The notes beneath the pieces were generated by a model. It searched no databases. It saw nothing but the letters and a program-made list of their open reading frames with translations, and had not been told where the DNA came from. Source: Candidatus Omnitrophota bacterium (GTDB lineage: Bacteria > Ratteibacteria > UBA8468 > B48-G9 > DTJG01). Taken from it: 64,000 bases of DNA. This document shows positions 38,223-46,856 of the stretch, piece after piece. The position numbers and the translations under genes were made by a program. Each line of letters begins with the position of its first letter. The first letter of the stretch is position 1. Location: positions 1 through 64,000 of the forward strand of contig JAMWCD010000002.1 in assembly GCA_023818965.1 (NCBI GenBank). Reading direction: 5' to 3'.

Positions 38223-39755
38223 TCAGGCACCGCGATATTTTTTCTTTGTGATGGTCCTTCTTATAAAATATTGATTGATTGCGTGAAGATACGCCTTTGC
38301 GCTTGCTTCAATAATGTCTGTACTGATTCCTTTGCCTGCCACAGTGATACCGTCTATCACAAGAGAAACCGCAACCTCTCCCTGTGCATCCTTTCCACTA
38401 CTTATTGCGCTGATTTTATAGTCATTAAGTTTTGGACTCAATTTTACAATTCTGTCTATTGCTTTATAAAGCGCATCAACCGGACCATCTCCAAGTGAAG
38501 CGTCTTCGATAATCTTGTCCTTTTTACGAATTCTTACAGTGGCACTTGGAAGAGTTGATGAACCTGAAACAATATGAAAATATTCAAGTTGGTAGACAGG
38601 TTCAACAGCAGGTAATGTTTCCTGTTCAGCAAGAACAAGCAAATCCATATCATTGATTTCCTTTTTCTTATCTGCAAGTTTCTTGAATTGTTCAAAAATC
38701 TTGTTTAATGATTCATCGTCAACATTGATCCCGAGGGATTTAAGTCTTAATTTCAATGCATGCCTTCCAGAGTGTTTACCAAGTACGAGAGTGCTTTCCG
38801 GAATCCCAACCATCTTTGGATGCATAATCTCATATGTCTGCCTGTATTTCAAAACCCCATCTTGATGAATTCCAGATTCATGTCTGAAAGCATTGTCACC
38901 AACAATGGCTTTATTTGGTTGAACAGGAATTCCAGTAAGAGATGAAACAAGCTTGCTGGTTCTATAAATGTGAGTTGTTTTAAGCCCAACATCCACATTA
39001 TAATATTTTTTCCTGACAATAAGATTCATTGCAATTTCTTCAAGGGATGCATTTCCTGCCCTTTCGCCAATCCCATTAATCGTGCACTCTACCTGCCTTG
39101 CACCATTTTTTATAGCCGTGAGAGAATTGGCAACAGCCAGACCAAGGTCATTGTGACAGTGAACACTTATCACAACATTGTCAGGTAAATTGTTTTTTAA
39201 ATAGTTGATAAGGTTTCCATATTCTTCGGGTACTGCATAACCAACTGTATCAGGAATATTCACAGTCCTCACACCTTCATCAACTACAGTTCTACATACT
39301 TCTAAAAGGAAGTCAGGTTCTGTTCTCGTGGCATCTTCTGGTGAAAATTCAATATCGTCAATAAATTTTTTCGAAAATTTGACCATTTCCCTTGCTATTC
39401 TTATAATCTCATCCTTTGCCTTTGCCAATTTGAATTTCCTGTGAATTTCTGAAGTCGCAAGGAATAGATGCAGACGAGGTTTTCTGGCAGTTTCAAGGGA
39501 TTTCAATGCAATCTCAATATCTTTTGTAACACAACGTGCAAGAGCACAAATTACTGGACCACTTACATGTTTTCCAATAATTTCAACTGCTTTGGCATCG
39601 TCCTCAGAAGCAACAGGAAACCCTGCCTCTATAACATCGACACCAAGCAAGGCAAGTTGCTTTGCAATCGTTAATTTGGCATTGCTTGTCAAACTTGCTC
39701 CAGGAGATTGCTCCCCATCCCTCAATGTTGTATCAAAAAAAATTATTCTATCCAT
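38223..39755 (-). CDS. leuA: 2-isopropylmalate synthase
   Basis: 510 residues: a TIM barrel with FDTTLRDGEQSPGASL, the metal ligands in HCHNDLGLAVANSL, GIGERAGNASLEE, and a C-terminal LeuA allosteric domain (from about residue 390) for leucine feedback. It condenses 2-oxoisovalerate with acetyl-CoA. GCAGGA lies seven bases before the ATG. It is the first gene of the minus-strand leuACDB-bioY-asd operon; the upstream region shared with the divergent promoter at 39803 is short (84 bases). Confidence 0.94.
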   Translation of the reverse strand: MDRIIFFDTTLRDGEQSPGASLTSNAKLTIAKQLALLGVDVIEAGFPVASEDDAKAVEIIGKHVSGPVICALARCVTKDIEIALKSLETARKPRLHLFLATSEIHRKFKLAKAKDEIIRIAREMVKFSKKFIDDIEFSPEDATRTEPDFLLEVCRTVVDEGVRTVNIPDTVGYAVPEEYGNLINYLKNNLPDNVVISVHCHNDLGLAVANSLTAIKNGARQVECTINGIGERAGNASLEEIAMNLIVRKKYYNVDVGLKTTHIYRTSKLVSSLTGIPVQPNKAIVGDNAFRHESGIHQDGVLKYRQTYEIMHPKMVGIPESTLVLGKHSGRHALKLRLKSLGINVDDESLNKIFEQFKKLADKKKEINDMDLLVLAEQETLPAVEPVYQLEYFHIVSGSSTLPSATVRIRKKDKIIEDASLGDGPVDALYKAIDRIVKLSPKLNDYKISAISSGKDAQGEVAVSLVIDGITVAGKGISTDIIEASAKAYLHAINQYFIRRTITKKKYRGA

Positions 39756-39802
39756 ATTTATTCCTGCGGTTTTAAATGATGCTTAATTTATTTTATCTCA
39801 AT

Positions 39803-39831
39803 TTGACAAAAAATGCAAAAATGAATATATT
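39803..39831 (+). promoter_or_regulatory. Promoter for the lipoprotein/one-carbon operon
   Basis: TTGACA (39803-39808), 17 bases, TATATT (39826-39831). Only seven bases separate the -10 box from ATG 39839, so transcription should start at or next to the A of the start codon (leaderless mRNA). Confidence 0.65.
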
Positions 39832-39838
39832 TATAAGC

Positions 39839-40525
39839 ATGAAACAATTCGGAAAATTCACCATAATATTTGCTGGACTGCTATGTATCAGTGTGATGTT
39901 TGCTGGCTGTTTTTCCAGAAAACAGAAATCCACAATAGCCATCGATGAAAAGATGCTTCAGGAAGCTATTGAATATGGAAAGTCAAAAGCAGGTCTATCG
40001 TATTTTGAATTTGTTGAACCATGGAGCGTATATCTTGGATACGAAGTGGGAAAGGGCAGGGCAACAATTATTACACCATTTTTACAGGCAGCACAACTGG
40101 CAAAAAATGCTGAAGAAAAAAGATTAAAACCTGATATTAACATTATTAGAAAAGTAGTATCTGGAAAATACGATACCCTGAATTTTTCTGTCATTACTTA
40201 TGGAGATGAACCAGATTCATCAAGGAGAATCCGCGCATATCTCATCTATGATAATAAAAGGATAGAACCGGTTTATGCTCATTTTCCTCCCTATGGAGAA
40301 TTCAACCGAGATTATTACCAGCAGATCAATGGAGAAGTCAGATTCCCAAGAAAAGATATTCCTGAAAATGCAATTGTTAAATTATGTATTGAGTTTCTTC
40401 CCAAAGAACAAGAAACTGAACAATTCTCACACAAGGATCATAAGGAATCAGAAATCGTCGTTGGGAGGAAATCACCTGATCACATCGTTACAGAATTTGT
40501 TTTTGACCTTTCGAAATATAAATAA
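39839..40525 (+). CDS. Putative lipoprotein of unknown function
   Basis: 228 residues from ATG 39839. The signal sequence ends in the lipobox VMFAGC, so the mature protein should be lipid-anchored. The start at 39776 would lie upstream of the promoter and add 21 residues before the signal peptide, so I reject it. The body contains strand-rich stretches (VYLGYEVGKGRATIITPFLQ, LNFSVITYGDEPDSSRRIRAYLIYD) that I do not recognise. It heads the gene row fchA-folD-fhs. Confidence 0.75.
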   Translation: MKQFGKFTIIFAGLLCISVMFAGCFSRKQKSTIAIDEKMLQEAIEYGKSKAGLSYFEFVEPWSVYLGYEVGKGRATIITPFLQAAQLAKNAEEKRLKPDINIIRKVVSGKYDTLNFSVITYGDEPDSSRRIRAYLIYDNKRIEPVYAHFPPYGEFNRDYYQQINGEVRFPRKDIPENAIVKLCIEFLPKEQETEQFSHKDHKESEIVVGRKSPDHIVTEFVFDLSKYK

Positions 40526-40536
40526 TCAAGGGTCCT

Positions 40537-41172
40537 ATGGAATACAGATATCTGGAAGAACCACTGGCAAGTTACATCGAACGACTTTCTGCCAGAACAC
40601 CATGCCCTGGTGGTGGAAGCGCAGCGATCCTTTCTCTGTCATGTGCGTGCGCACTGGTGTTAATGGTATGCAATTTCACAATGGAAAGCAAAAAGGTAAG
40701 TCAGGAATCCAGTCAAATGGCAAAGAATATTTTTGATCAGGCAAGCAAACTTCAACCTTTTTTGAATAAATCAATCGAACAGGATAGTGTCCTCTATGAA
40801 AAAATTCAACAGACAATGAGAATTTCAAGACACAATCCCGAAATGGCTGATGAATATCAGAAAGCATTAAAGGAAAGCGCTGATTTACATGTAAAAATCC
40901 TTGACTGCTGTCAGGAACTTTTGAAATTGAACGAAATACTTTCCGAACATTGTAACCCATACCTTATCAGTGATGTTGGGGTATCTGTGGCTTTGATAGA
41001 GGGCTCAATAAAAGCAACAAAAATCAATATCCTGATAAACCTGAAGGAAATCAAAGACAGTGGCTATGTTTCCAGTGTCGAGAGTAAAATTGAACGATTA
41101 TATCTTCCACTTCTGACCATGGCGAAGGATGTGATGAAAAAAGTTGAAACAAAAATCAAGGAGGAAAAATGA
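40537..41172 (+). CDS. fchA: Cyclodeaminase/cyclohydrolase (FchA) family protein
   Basis: 211 residues, all-helical, with the family opening LSARTPCPGGGSAAILSLS and the later VSVALIEGSIKATKINILIN. This is the formiminotransferase-cyclodeaminase family; stand-alone members act as methenyl-THF cyclohydrolase or formimino-THF cyclodeaminase. The position before folD and fhs supports a one-carbon folate role. An AAGGG site precedes the ATG; its end overlaps folD by ATGA. Confidence 0.85.
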   Translation: MEYRYLEEPLASYIERLSARTPCPGGGSAAILSLSCACALVLMVCNFTMESKKVSQESSQMAKNIFDQASKLQPFLNKSIEQDSVLYEKIQQTMRISRHNPEMADEYQKALKESADLHVKILDCCQELLKLNEILSEHCNPYLISDVGVSVALIEGSIKATKINILINLKEIKDSGYVSSVESKIERLYLPLLTMAKDVMKKVETKIKEEK

Positions 41173-42029
41173 GTGCAAGAATTCTTTCGGGAAAAGAAAT
41201 CGCAGAGAAAATCAAGCAGGATGTTAAAAAGGAACTGGAGATATTAAAGGAAAAAGGAATTAAGCCAAAACTTGTTGCTGTTCAGGTTGGAGAAAATCCA
41301 TCTTCACGTGTTTATCTCAATGCGCAGAAGAAAAGTTGTGAAGCAATGGGCATCGAACATGAAGTAAAAAATGTAAACCAGGATACAACTGAAAATGAAT
41401 TGATTCAGTTCATACATACTTTGAATAATGACAGTTCTATCACAGGAATAATATTACAGCTTCCTTTGCCACAGGGAATAGATGTTAGAAAGGTTCAATC
41501 AAATATTGCTGTTGAGAAGGATGTTGAAGGAGTAAATCCTGCAAATCTTGGCTGGATTGTCTATGGAAGACCACTGCTTGCGCCGTGCACAGCACTTGCA
41601 GTAAAAGAACTGATTGACTCTACAGGTGTTGATTTATACGGAAAAGAAGTTGTTATGGTCGGACACAGTGATATTGTAGGAAAACCTGTTTCCATGCTTC
41701 TTGTCGATAAATTTGCTACAGTAAGCATCTGCCATATAGGAACAAGCGAAAAGGGAATGCTGGAAACGCATGTAAGAATGGCAGAAATCCTTATAGTAGC
41801 CGTGGGCAAGGCACATCTAATAAAAGGTGACTGGGTAAAAGAAGGTTCAATCGTTATTGATGTTGGAATTAACAAACTTGGAGATAAAATTGTCGGTGAT
41901 GTTGAATTTGATATAGCAAAAGAAAGGGCTTGGTGGATTACACCTGTTCCTGGTGGAGTTGGACCTGTGACAACCGCAATTTTATTGAGAAATACAATCA
42001 TAGCCGCAAAGATGTTGAACCGTCAGTAA
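41169..42029 (+). CDS. folD: Bifunctional methylene-THF dehydrogenase/methenyl-THF cyclohydrolase
   Basis: 286 residues. It has the FolD signatures QVGENPSSRVYLNAQKKSCEAMG (active-site Tyr and Lys), LQLPLPQGID, DVEGVNPANLG, the NADP-binding VMVGHSDIVGKPVSMLL and the C-terminal TPVPGGVGPVTTAILLRNT. It interconverts methylene- and formyl-THF. The GHSDIVGKP loop has Asp where most family members have Arg-Ser (GRSxIVGxP), so NAD versus NADP preference is open. Confidence 0.95.
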   Translation: MSARILSGKEIAEKIKQDVKKELEILKEKGIKPKLVAVQVGENPSSRVYLNAQKKSCEAMGIEHEVKNVNQDTTENELIQFIHTLNNDSSITGIILQLPLPQGIDVRKVQSNIAVEKDVEGVNPANLGWIVYGRPLLAPCTALAVKELIDSTGVDLYGKEVVMVGHSDIVGKPVSMLLVDKFATVSICHIGTSEKGMLETHVRMAEILIVAVGKAHLIKGDWVKEGSIVIDVGINKLGDKIVGDVEFDIAKERAWWITPVPGGVGPVTTAILLRNTIIAAKMLNRQ

Positions 42030-42046
42030 TTAACAGAGGAGGGTTT

Positions 42047-43741
42047 ATGTTAACTGACCTTCAAATTGCACAGATGGCAAAAATAAAGGATATTAGAGAA
42101 ATCGCAGAAAGTGCTGGTATTGATGAACAATATCTTGAGCTTTATGGAAATTATAAGGCAAAAGTTTCACTTGAAATATTGGAAAAAATTGAGAAAAATC
42201 CGGTGGGAAAATACATTGATGTCACTGCCATTACTCCAACACCCCTTGGTGAAGGTAAAACAGTTACTACTATTGGTTTATCACAGGCAATAGGGAAACT
42301 CGGGAAAAAGGTTTTCACCTGCATCAGACAACCATCGCTTGGACCTGTCTTTGGAATAAAGGGTGGAGCAGCAGGGGGTGGTTATTCTCAGGTAATTCCG
42401 ATGGAAGATTTTAATTTACATTTAACCGGTGATGTCCATGCAGTTGGGCTTGCTCATAATCTTCTTGCAGCATTTATTGATAATTCCCTTCTTAAAAATA
42501 ATCCGCTTGACATTGATATTCATTCAATTACATGGCCAAGAGTTGTTGATGTTAGCGATAGGGCATTGCGTCATATCGTCATTGGTCTTGGAGGAAAAGA
42601 AGATGGAATACCAAGAGAAACAGGTTTTGACATTACTGTTGCTTCTGAAGTAATGGCGATTCTTGCTTTGACAACCGATATCTTTGATTTAAAAAAACGG
42701 CTTTCGCGAATTATCATAGGAACGACAAGAAATGGAAAACCTGTGACTGCAGAAGATCTGAAAGCATCGGGTGCTATGACAGTTCTGCTCAAAGATGCTA
42801 TTAAACCAACATTGATGCAAACACTTGAACATACACCTGTATTTGTTCACGCAGGACCATTTGCAAATATTGCACATGGAAACAGTTCCATCATAGCTGA
42901 CAGAATAGCAATCCGTCTTGCTGATTATGTTGTTACAGAAAGCGGCTTCGGTGCTGATTGTGGTTTTGAAAAATTTGCCAATATTAAGTGCAGATATAGC
43001 GGATTAAAACCAGATTGTGCGGTCCTTGTCTGCTCAATAAGGGCATTGAAAATGCACAGTGGCAAATTCAAGGTTGTACCTGGAAAACCACTTGATAAGG
43101 GACTTGTTGAGGAAAATCTTGAGGCAATAAGGGAGGGTTCGTCCAATCTTATCAAGCACATAGAGAATGTAAAACTCTTTGGTATTCCCGTTGTTGTGGC
43201 AATCAACAAATTTACCACTGACACAGAGAAAGAAATTGAACTGGTCAGAGAGATTGCGCTGAAAGCTGGGGCAACGGCTGCAGAAGTAAGTAACGTCTGG
43301 GCAGAAGGAGGCAGTGGTGGCATTAAACTTGCACAGCAGGTGATGAAGGCATGTGACGAAAAACATGATTTTCATTTCCTGTATAGTGTTGAAAAATCAA
43401 TAAAGGAAAAAATTGAAATCATCGCAACAAAAATATACGGGGCTGAAAAGGTTTCCTATTCAAGTATTGCTGAAGAAAAAATCAAACGTTATACCCGCTG
43501 GGGATTTGGAAATCTTCCAATTTGCATGGCAAAGACACATCTGTCCCTGTCCCATGACCCAAATTTGAAAGGTGCGCCAAAAGGATTCACTTTACCTGTT
43601 GAGGATGTTCGACTTTCAGCAGGTGCTGGATTTATTTATCCTCTGTGTGGTAAGATAAGAACCATGCCCGGCCTTCCTACAGAGCCAGCAGGTATGCATG
43701 TAGATATTGATGAAAATGGAAAGATTGTCGGACTCTTTTAG
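42047..43741 (+). CDS. fhs: Formate-tetrahydrofolate ligase
   Basis: 564 residues from ATG 42047, preceded by GAGGAGGG; the longer frame from 41930 runs back through folD and is ignored. The P-loop TPTPLGEGKTVTTIG, QPSLGPVFGIKGGAAGGGY, HLTGDVHAVGLAHNLL and the potassium/THF-binding C-terminal TMPGLPTEPAG are complete. It makes formyl-THF from formate and ATP. With fchA and folD it forms the folate half of the Wood-Ljungdahl methyl branch or a formate-assimilation route; the later steps are not in the window. Confidence 0.96.
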   Translation: MLTDLQIAQMAKIKDIREIAESAGIDEQYLELYGNYKAKVSLEILEKIEKNPVGKYIDVTAITPTPLGEGKTVTTIGLSQAIGKLGKKVFTCIRQPSLGPVFGIKGGAAGGGYSQVIPMEDFNLHLTGDVHAVGLAHNLLAAFIDNSLLKNNPLDIDIHSITWPRVVDVSDRALRHIVIGLGGKEDGIPRETGFDITVASEVMAILALTTDIFDLKKRLSRIIIGTTRNGKPVTAEDLKASGAMTVLLKDAIKPTLMQTLEHTPVFVHAGPFANIAHGNSSIIADRIAIRLADYVVTESGFGADCGFEKFANIKCRYSGLKPDCAVLVCSIRALKMHSGKFKVVPGKPLDKGLVEENLEAIREGSSNLIKHIENVKLFGIPVVVAINKFTTDTEKEIELVREIALKAGATAAEVSNVWAEGGSGGIKLAQQVMKACDEKHDFHFLYSVEKSIKEKIEIIATKIYGAEKVSYSSIAEEKIKRYTRWGFGNLPICMAKTHLSLSHDPNLKGAPKGFTLPVEDVRLSAGAGFIYPLCGKIRTMPGLPTEPAGMHVDIDENGKIVGLF

Positions 43742-43748
43742 GTGAATT

Positions 43749-45221
43749 ATGCTAAAACTCGATACTATTATTGAACAAATTCGGCAACTCGGCAAACAAT
43801 ATAACATCACACCATATCTTGTTGGTGGATACCTCAGGGATAAGTTTTTAAGACGTGCCAATCATGATATCGATATCATGGTTGAAAATGACGCATTAGA
43901 ATTTGCACGACTGTTTGCAAAAGTATATGGGTATCCTTCTCCAGTATTTTATGGAAAATTTGGAACAGCAATGATAGAGATTGAAAAAAATAAGATTGAG
44001 TTTGCAACTGCGAGAAAAGAAAGTTATGACCAGTTTTCAAGAAAACCACACGTAAAACCAGCAACTGTTCTTGAAGACCTTGCAAGAAGGGACTTTACAA
44101 TTAATGCAATGGCTCAAAATTTACTTACAGGAGAATTACTTGACCCGTTCGGTGGTAAAACCGACATACGAAAGAAAATCGTCCGTACCCCGGTTGACCC
44201 TGATATTACATTCTACGATGACCCACTGAGAATTTTAAGAGGAATAAGGTTTGCCACTGTGCTGAATTTTGCCATTGAAGAAAATACAAAGAAAGCCATG
44301 GCAAAGAATGTCAACCGTTTATCAATAGTCAGTCAGGAAAGAATTGCTGATGAAATAATGAAAATGATTGCAGCAAAAAAACCTTCAACTGCCTTTATCC
44401 TTCTTGATGAAATTGGAGCGCTCGACTTACTTATGCCAGAGATTGCTTCACTGAAAGAAAAGAAAACAGATCATCCATGTAAGGAACTCTTTGAACATAC
44501 CTTACAGGTTCTTGATAATACTGCCAGATTAACAAAAAATCCTGTAATAAGAATAGCCGCACTTCTTCATGATATTGGAAAACCAAAAACATTAAAAATA
44601 GAAAATGGAAAGGTTTCTTTCCATAGACATGAAATTGTTGGAGCAAAAAAAAGTTTGGCGGTCTGTGAAAGATTGAAAATTTCCCAAAAGGATGCAGAGA
44701 CAGTATCCCTTTTAATAAAATATCATTTAAGACCCCACTTACTTGCAAAAGAAAATCCTACAGACAATGCCCTTGCACGCTTTATACGAGAAATAGGCAC
44801 TCATATGAAAAGTTTATTTATCATTGCTCAGGCAGATATCACAAGCAAAAATGAAAAAAAGGTAAAAGAGGGCAGGGAGAAAATTATTGCACTCTACGAA
44901 AGAATAAAAGAACTGAACAGAAAAATGAAATTATCAAAATTCAAACTTGCAATTGATGGCTTTGTTATTATGGAAATTTGTGGGCTAAAACCAGGTAAAC
45001 AGGTTGGTCTTGTCAAGAAAAAACTTGAAGAAATGGTTTTAAATGGAGAGATTGAAAACAAAAAAACGAAACTGAGAGATTATTTAAAAAAACACTGTAA
45101 CGAATTACTTTCAGAGGTTGAAAATGGAAAAAAAGATAATGGATATTCTGTGGGCACCGTGGCGAATGAGTTTTGTCAGGAAGAAAAAACAAAAAGGATG
45201 TTTCCTCTGTCAGGCAAGTAA
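43749..45221 (+). CDS. CCA tRNA nucleotidyltransferase / poly(A) polymerase family with HD domain
   Basis: 490 residues. The head domain has the nucleotidyltransferase motif GGYLRDKFL and the two catalytic aspartates in HDIDIMV; RRDFTINAMA and DPLRILRGIRFA follow, then an HD phosphohydrolase domain (HTLQVLDNT, HDIGKPKT). It adds or repairs the CCA tail of tRNAs, needed here since both tRNAs of the window lack encoded CCA. The last ~33 residues overlap the HIT gene in another frame. Confidence 0.92.
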   Translation: MLKLDTIIEQIRQLGKQYNITPYLVGGYLRDKFLRRANHDIDIMVENDALEFARLFAKVYGYPSPVFYGKFGTAMIEIEKNKIEFATARKESYDQFSRKPHVKPATVLEDLARRDFTINAMAQNLLTGELLDPFGGKTDIRKKIVRTPVDPDITFYDDPLRILRGIRFATVLNFAIEENTKKAMAKNVNRLSIVSQERIADEIMKMIAAKKPSTAFILLDEIGALDLLMPEIASLKEKKTDHPCKELFEHTLQVLDNTARLTKNPVIRIAALLHDIGKPKTLKIENGKVSFHRHEIVGAKKSLAVCERLKISQKDAETVSLLIKYHLRPHLLAKENPTDNALARFIREIGTHMKSLFIIAQADITSKNEKKVKEGREKIIALYERIKELNRKMKLSKFKLAIDGFVIMEICGLKPGKQVGLVKKKLEEMVLNGEIENKKTKLRDYLKKHCNELLSEVENGKKDNGYSVGTVANEFCQEEKTKRMFPLSGK

Positions 45222-45615
45222 ACAGGAAAAAGCAGTTTCTGTTTTATGGAAAGGCAGTTATTCAATAGTGGTTTTGAATATTTTTCCTTATAATAATGGC
45301 CATTTTATGATTGCTCCAATTGCTCATAAAGGTGATATAGAAAAACTTTCTCAGGATGAAATAAACGAAATGGCACAAATATTGAAACGTAGCATAAAAA
45401 TTGTTAATAAAACTCTGAAACCACATGGTTATAATATTGGAATGAATCTTGGAACGTGCGCTGGCGCAGGAATCCCGGATCACCTGCATATTCATGTAGT
45501 TCCAAGATGGATCGGTGATACAAATTTTATGCCTGTCATTGCGTCTACAAAGGTAATACCGCAGTCAATTGAAGAATTGTCAAAGGTATTGAAAAAGGAA
45601 TTTTTAAAAATTTAA
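45124..45615 (+). CDS. HIT family protein (Ap4A phosphorylase/hydrolase type)
   Basis: 163 residues. It opens with the common ILWAPWRM and carries the histidine triad in HLHIHVVPRW. The start ATG 45124 has GAGG at good spacing; ATG 45139 (MDILWAPWRM) is an alternative, and TTG 45118 unlikely. A CxxC (CFLC) near the N-terminus is typical of this HIT branch. It hydrolyses or phosphorolyses dinucleoside polyphosphates. It overlaps the CCA gene by about 98 bases. Confidence 0.9.
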   Translation: MEKKIMDILWAPWRMSFVRKKKQKGCFLCQASKQEKAVSVLWKGSYSIVVLNIFPYNNGHFMIAPIAHKGDIEKLSQDEINEMAQILKRSIKIVNKTLKPHGYNIGMNLGTCAGAGIPDHLHIHVVPRWIGDTNFMPVIASTKVIPQSIEELSKVLKKEFLKI

Positions 45616-45626
45616 AAGGAACTCAT

Positions 45627-46856
45627 ATGTATATTGCTGATTTTCATATTCATTCGAAATACAGTCGTGCAACAAGTAAAAACATGGATATTGAACACTG
45701 TACAACATGGGCAAAACATAAGGGTATTTCAATGCTTGGAACAGGGGATATCACACACCCACTCTGGTTTGCGGAAATGAGAAAGAAATTGAAACAATCA
45801 GATAGAGAAGGAATCTATACATTTGATGGTGTTGATTTTATTTTAACAGGAGAAGTCAATAACATCTTTCCGAAAGATAATCAGGTAAGAAAGATTCACA
45901 ATATTGTGTTTTTTTCATCATTTGAAGGTGCTGAAAAATTTAATAAGGAACTGGAAAAATTTACTGAACTTCTTATTGATGGTAGACCCATTCTCCAGAT
46001 TGATGCAAGAACCCTTGTAAAAATGGTCAGGGATGCGGATCCTGAAGGTTTTGTAATCCCTGCACACATCTGGACACCCCATTTTTCCCTTTTCGGGTCA
46101 AACTCAGGATTTGATAGGATTGAGGATTGCTTTGAGGAAGAAACAGATAGCATTTTTGCACTTGAAACCGGGTTGAGCAGTGATCCTCCGATGAACTGGA
46201 TGATTTCTGCACTTGATAAATTTGCCCTTGTTTCAAATTCTGATTCGCACTCACCGCAAAAAATCGGAAGAGAAGCGAATGTTTTTTCTGCTCCTTTTAG
46301 CTTTAAGGAGTTGAAAGATATTCTCAAAAAAAATGATAAAACACGCTTTTTGTTCACAATTGAGTATTTCCCTGAAGAGGGAAAATATCACTATGACGGA
46401 CACAGGTTATGTAAAATAAGATTCTCCCCGGAAGAATCAATAAAAAACAAACTCATATGTCCTGTATGCGGTAAAAAAGTGACTGTTGGTGTGTTGCACA
46501 GGGTGATGAGTCTTGCTGATAGAAAAAGCCCTGATGAAGCAAAAAATAGAATAGGATTTAAACGACTTGTACCCCTTGACCAGATTATTGCTTCAGTTTA
46601 TCAGAAAGAAGTTGAATCAAGTTTTACACAGAATCTGTATTTGCAAACAATATCGAAACTTGGTCCAGAAATGAAAATCCTCCTTGAAGTTCCTGAACAG
46701 GTCCTTTTTTCAAACCTCCCCAGAGAACTTGCAACAGGAATAAAACTTGTCAGGGAGGAAAAACTTATTGTTATACCGGGCTATGATGGAGAATTCGGTA
46801 CAGTCAAAATTAACCCCCTATTATCTGAAAATCAGGTCCAGCAGACCCTTTTTTAA
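45627..46856 (+). CDS. Endonuclease Q family DNA repair nuclease (PHP domain)
   Basis: 409 residues. The N-terminal PHP metal-binding domain begins DFHIHSKYSRATSK and includes GTGDITHP, PAHIWTP and SNSDSHSPQKIGRE. A zinc ribbon CPVCGKKVTVG (about residue 277) and a C-terminal domain follow, the organisation of endonuclease Q. EndoQ, first characterised from Thermococcales, nicks 5' of deaminated bases (uracil, hypoxanthine) and abasic sites; bacterial members are scattered. The gene sits between the HIT protein and lpxK. Confidence 0.85.
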   Translation: MYIADFHIHSKYSRATSKNMDIEHCTTWAKHKGISMLGTGDITHPLWFAEMRKKLKQSDREGIYTFDGVDFILTGEVNNIFPKDNQVRKIHNIVFFSSFEGAEKFNKELEKFTELLIDGRPILQIDARTLVKMVRDADPEGFVIPAHIWTPHFSLFGSNSGFDRIEDCFEEETDSIFALETGLSSDPPMNWMISALDKFALVSNSDSHSPQKIGREANVFSAPFSFKELKDILKKNDKTRFLFTIEYFPEEGKYHYDGHRLCKIRFSPEESIKNKLICPVCGKKVTVGVLHRVMSLADRKSPDEAKNRIGFKRLVPLDQIIASVYQKEVESSFTQNLYLQTISKLGPEMKILLEVPEQVLFSNLPRELATGIKLVREEKLIVIPGYDGEFGTVKINPLLSENQVQQTLF

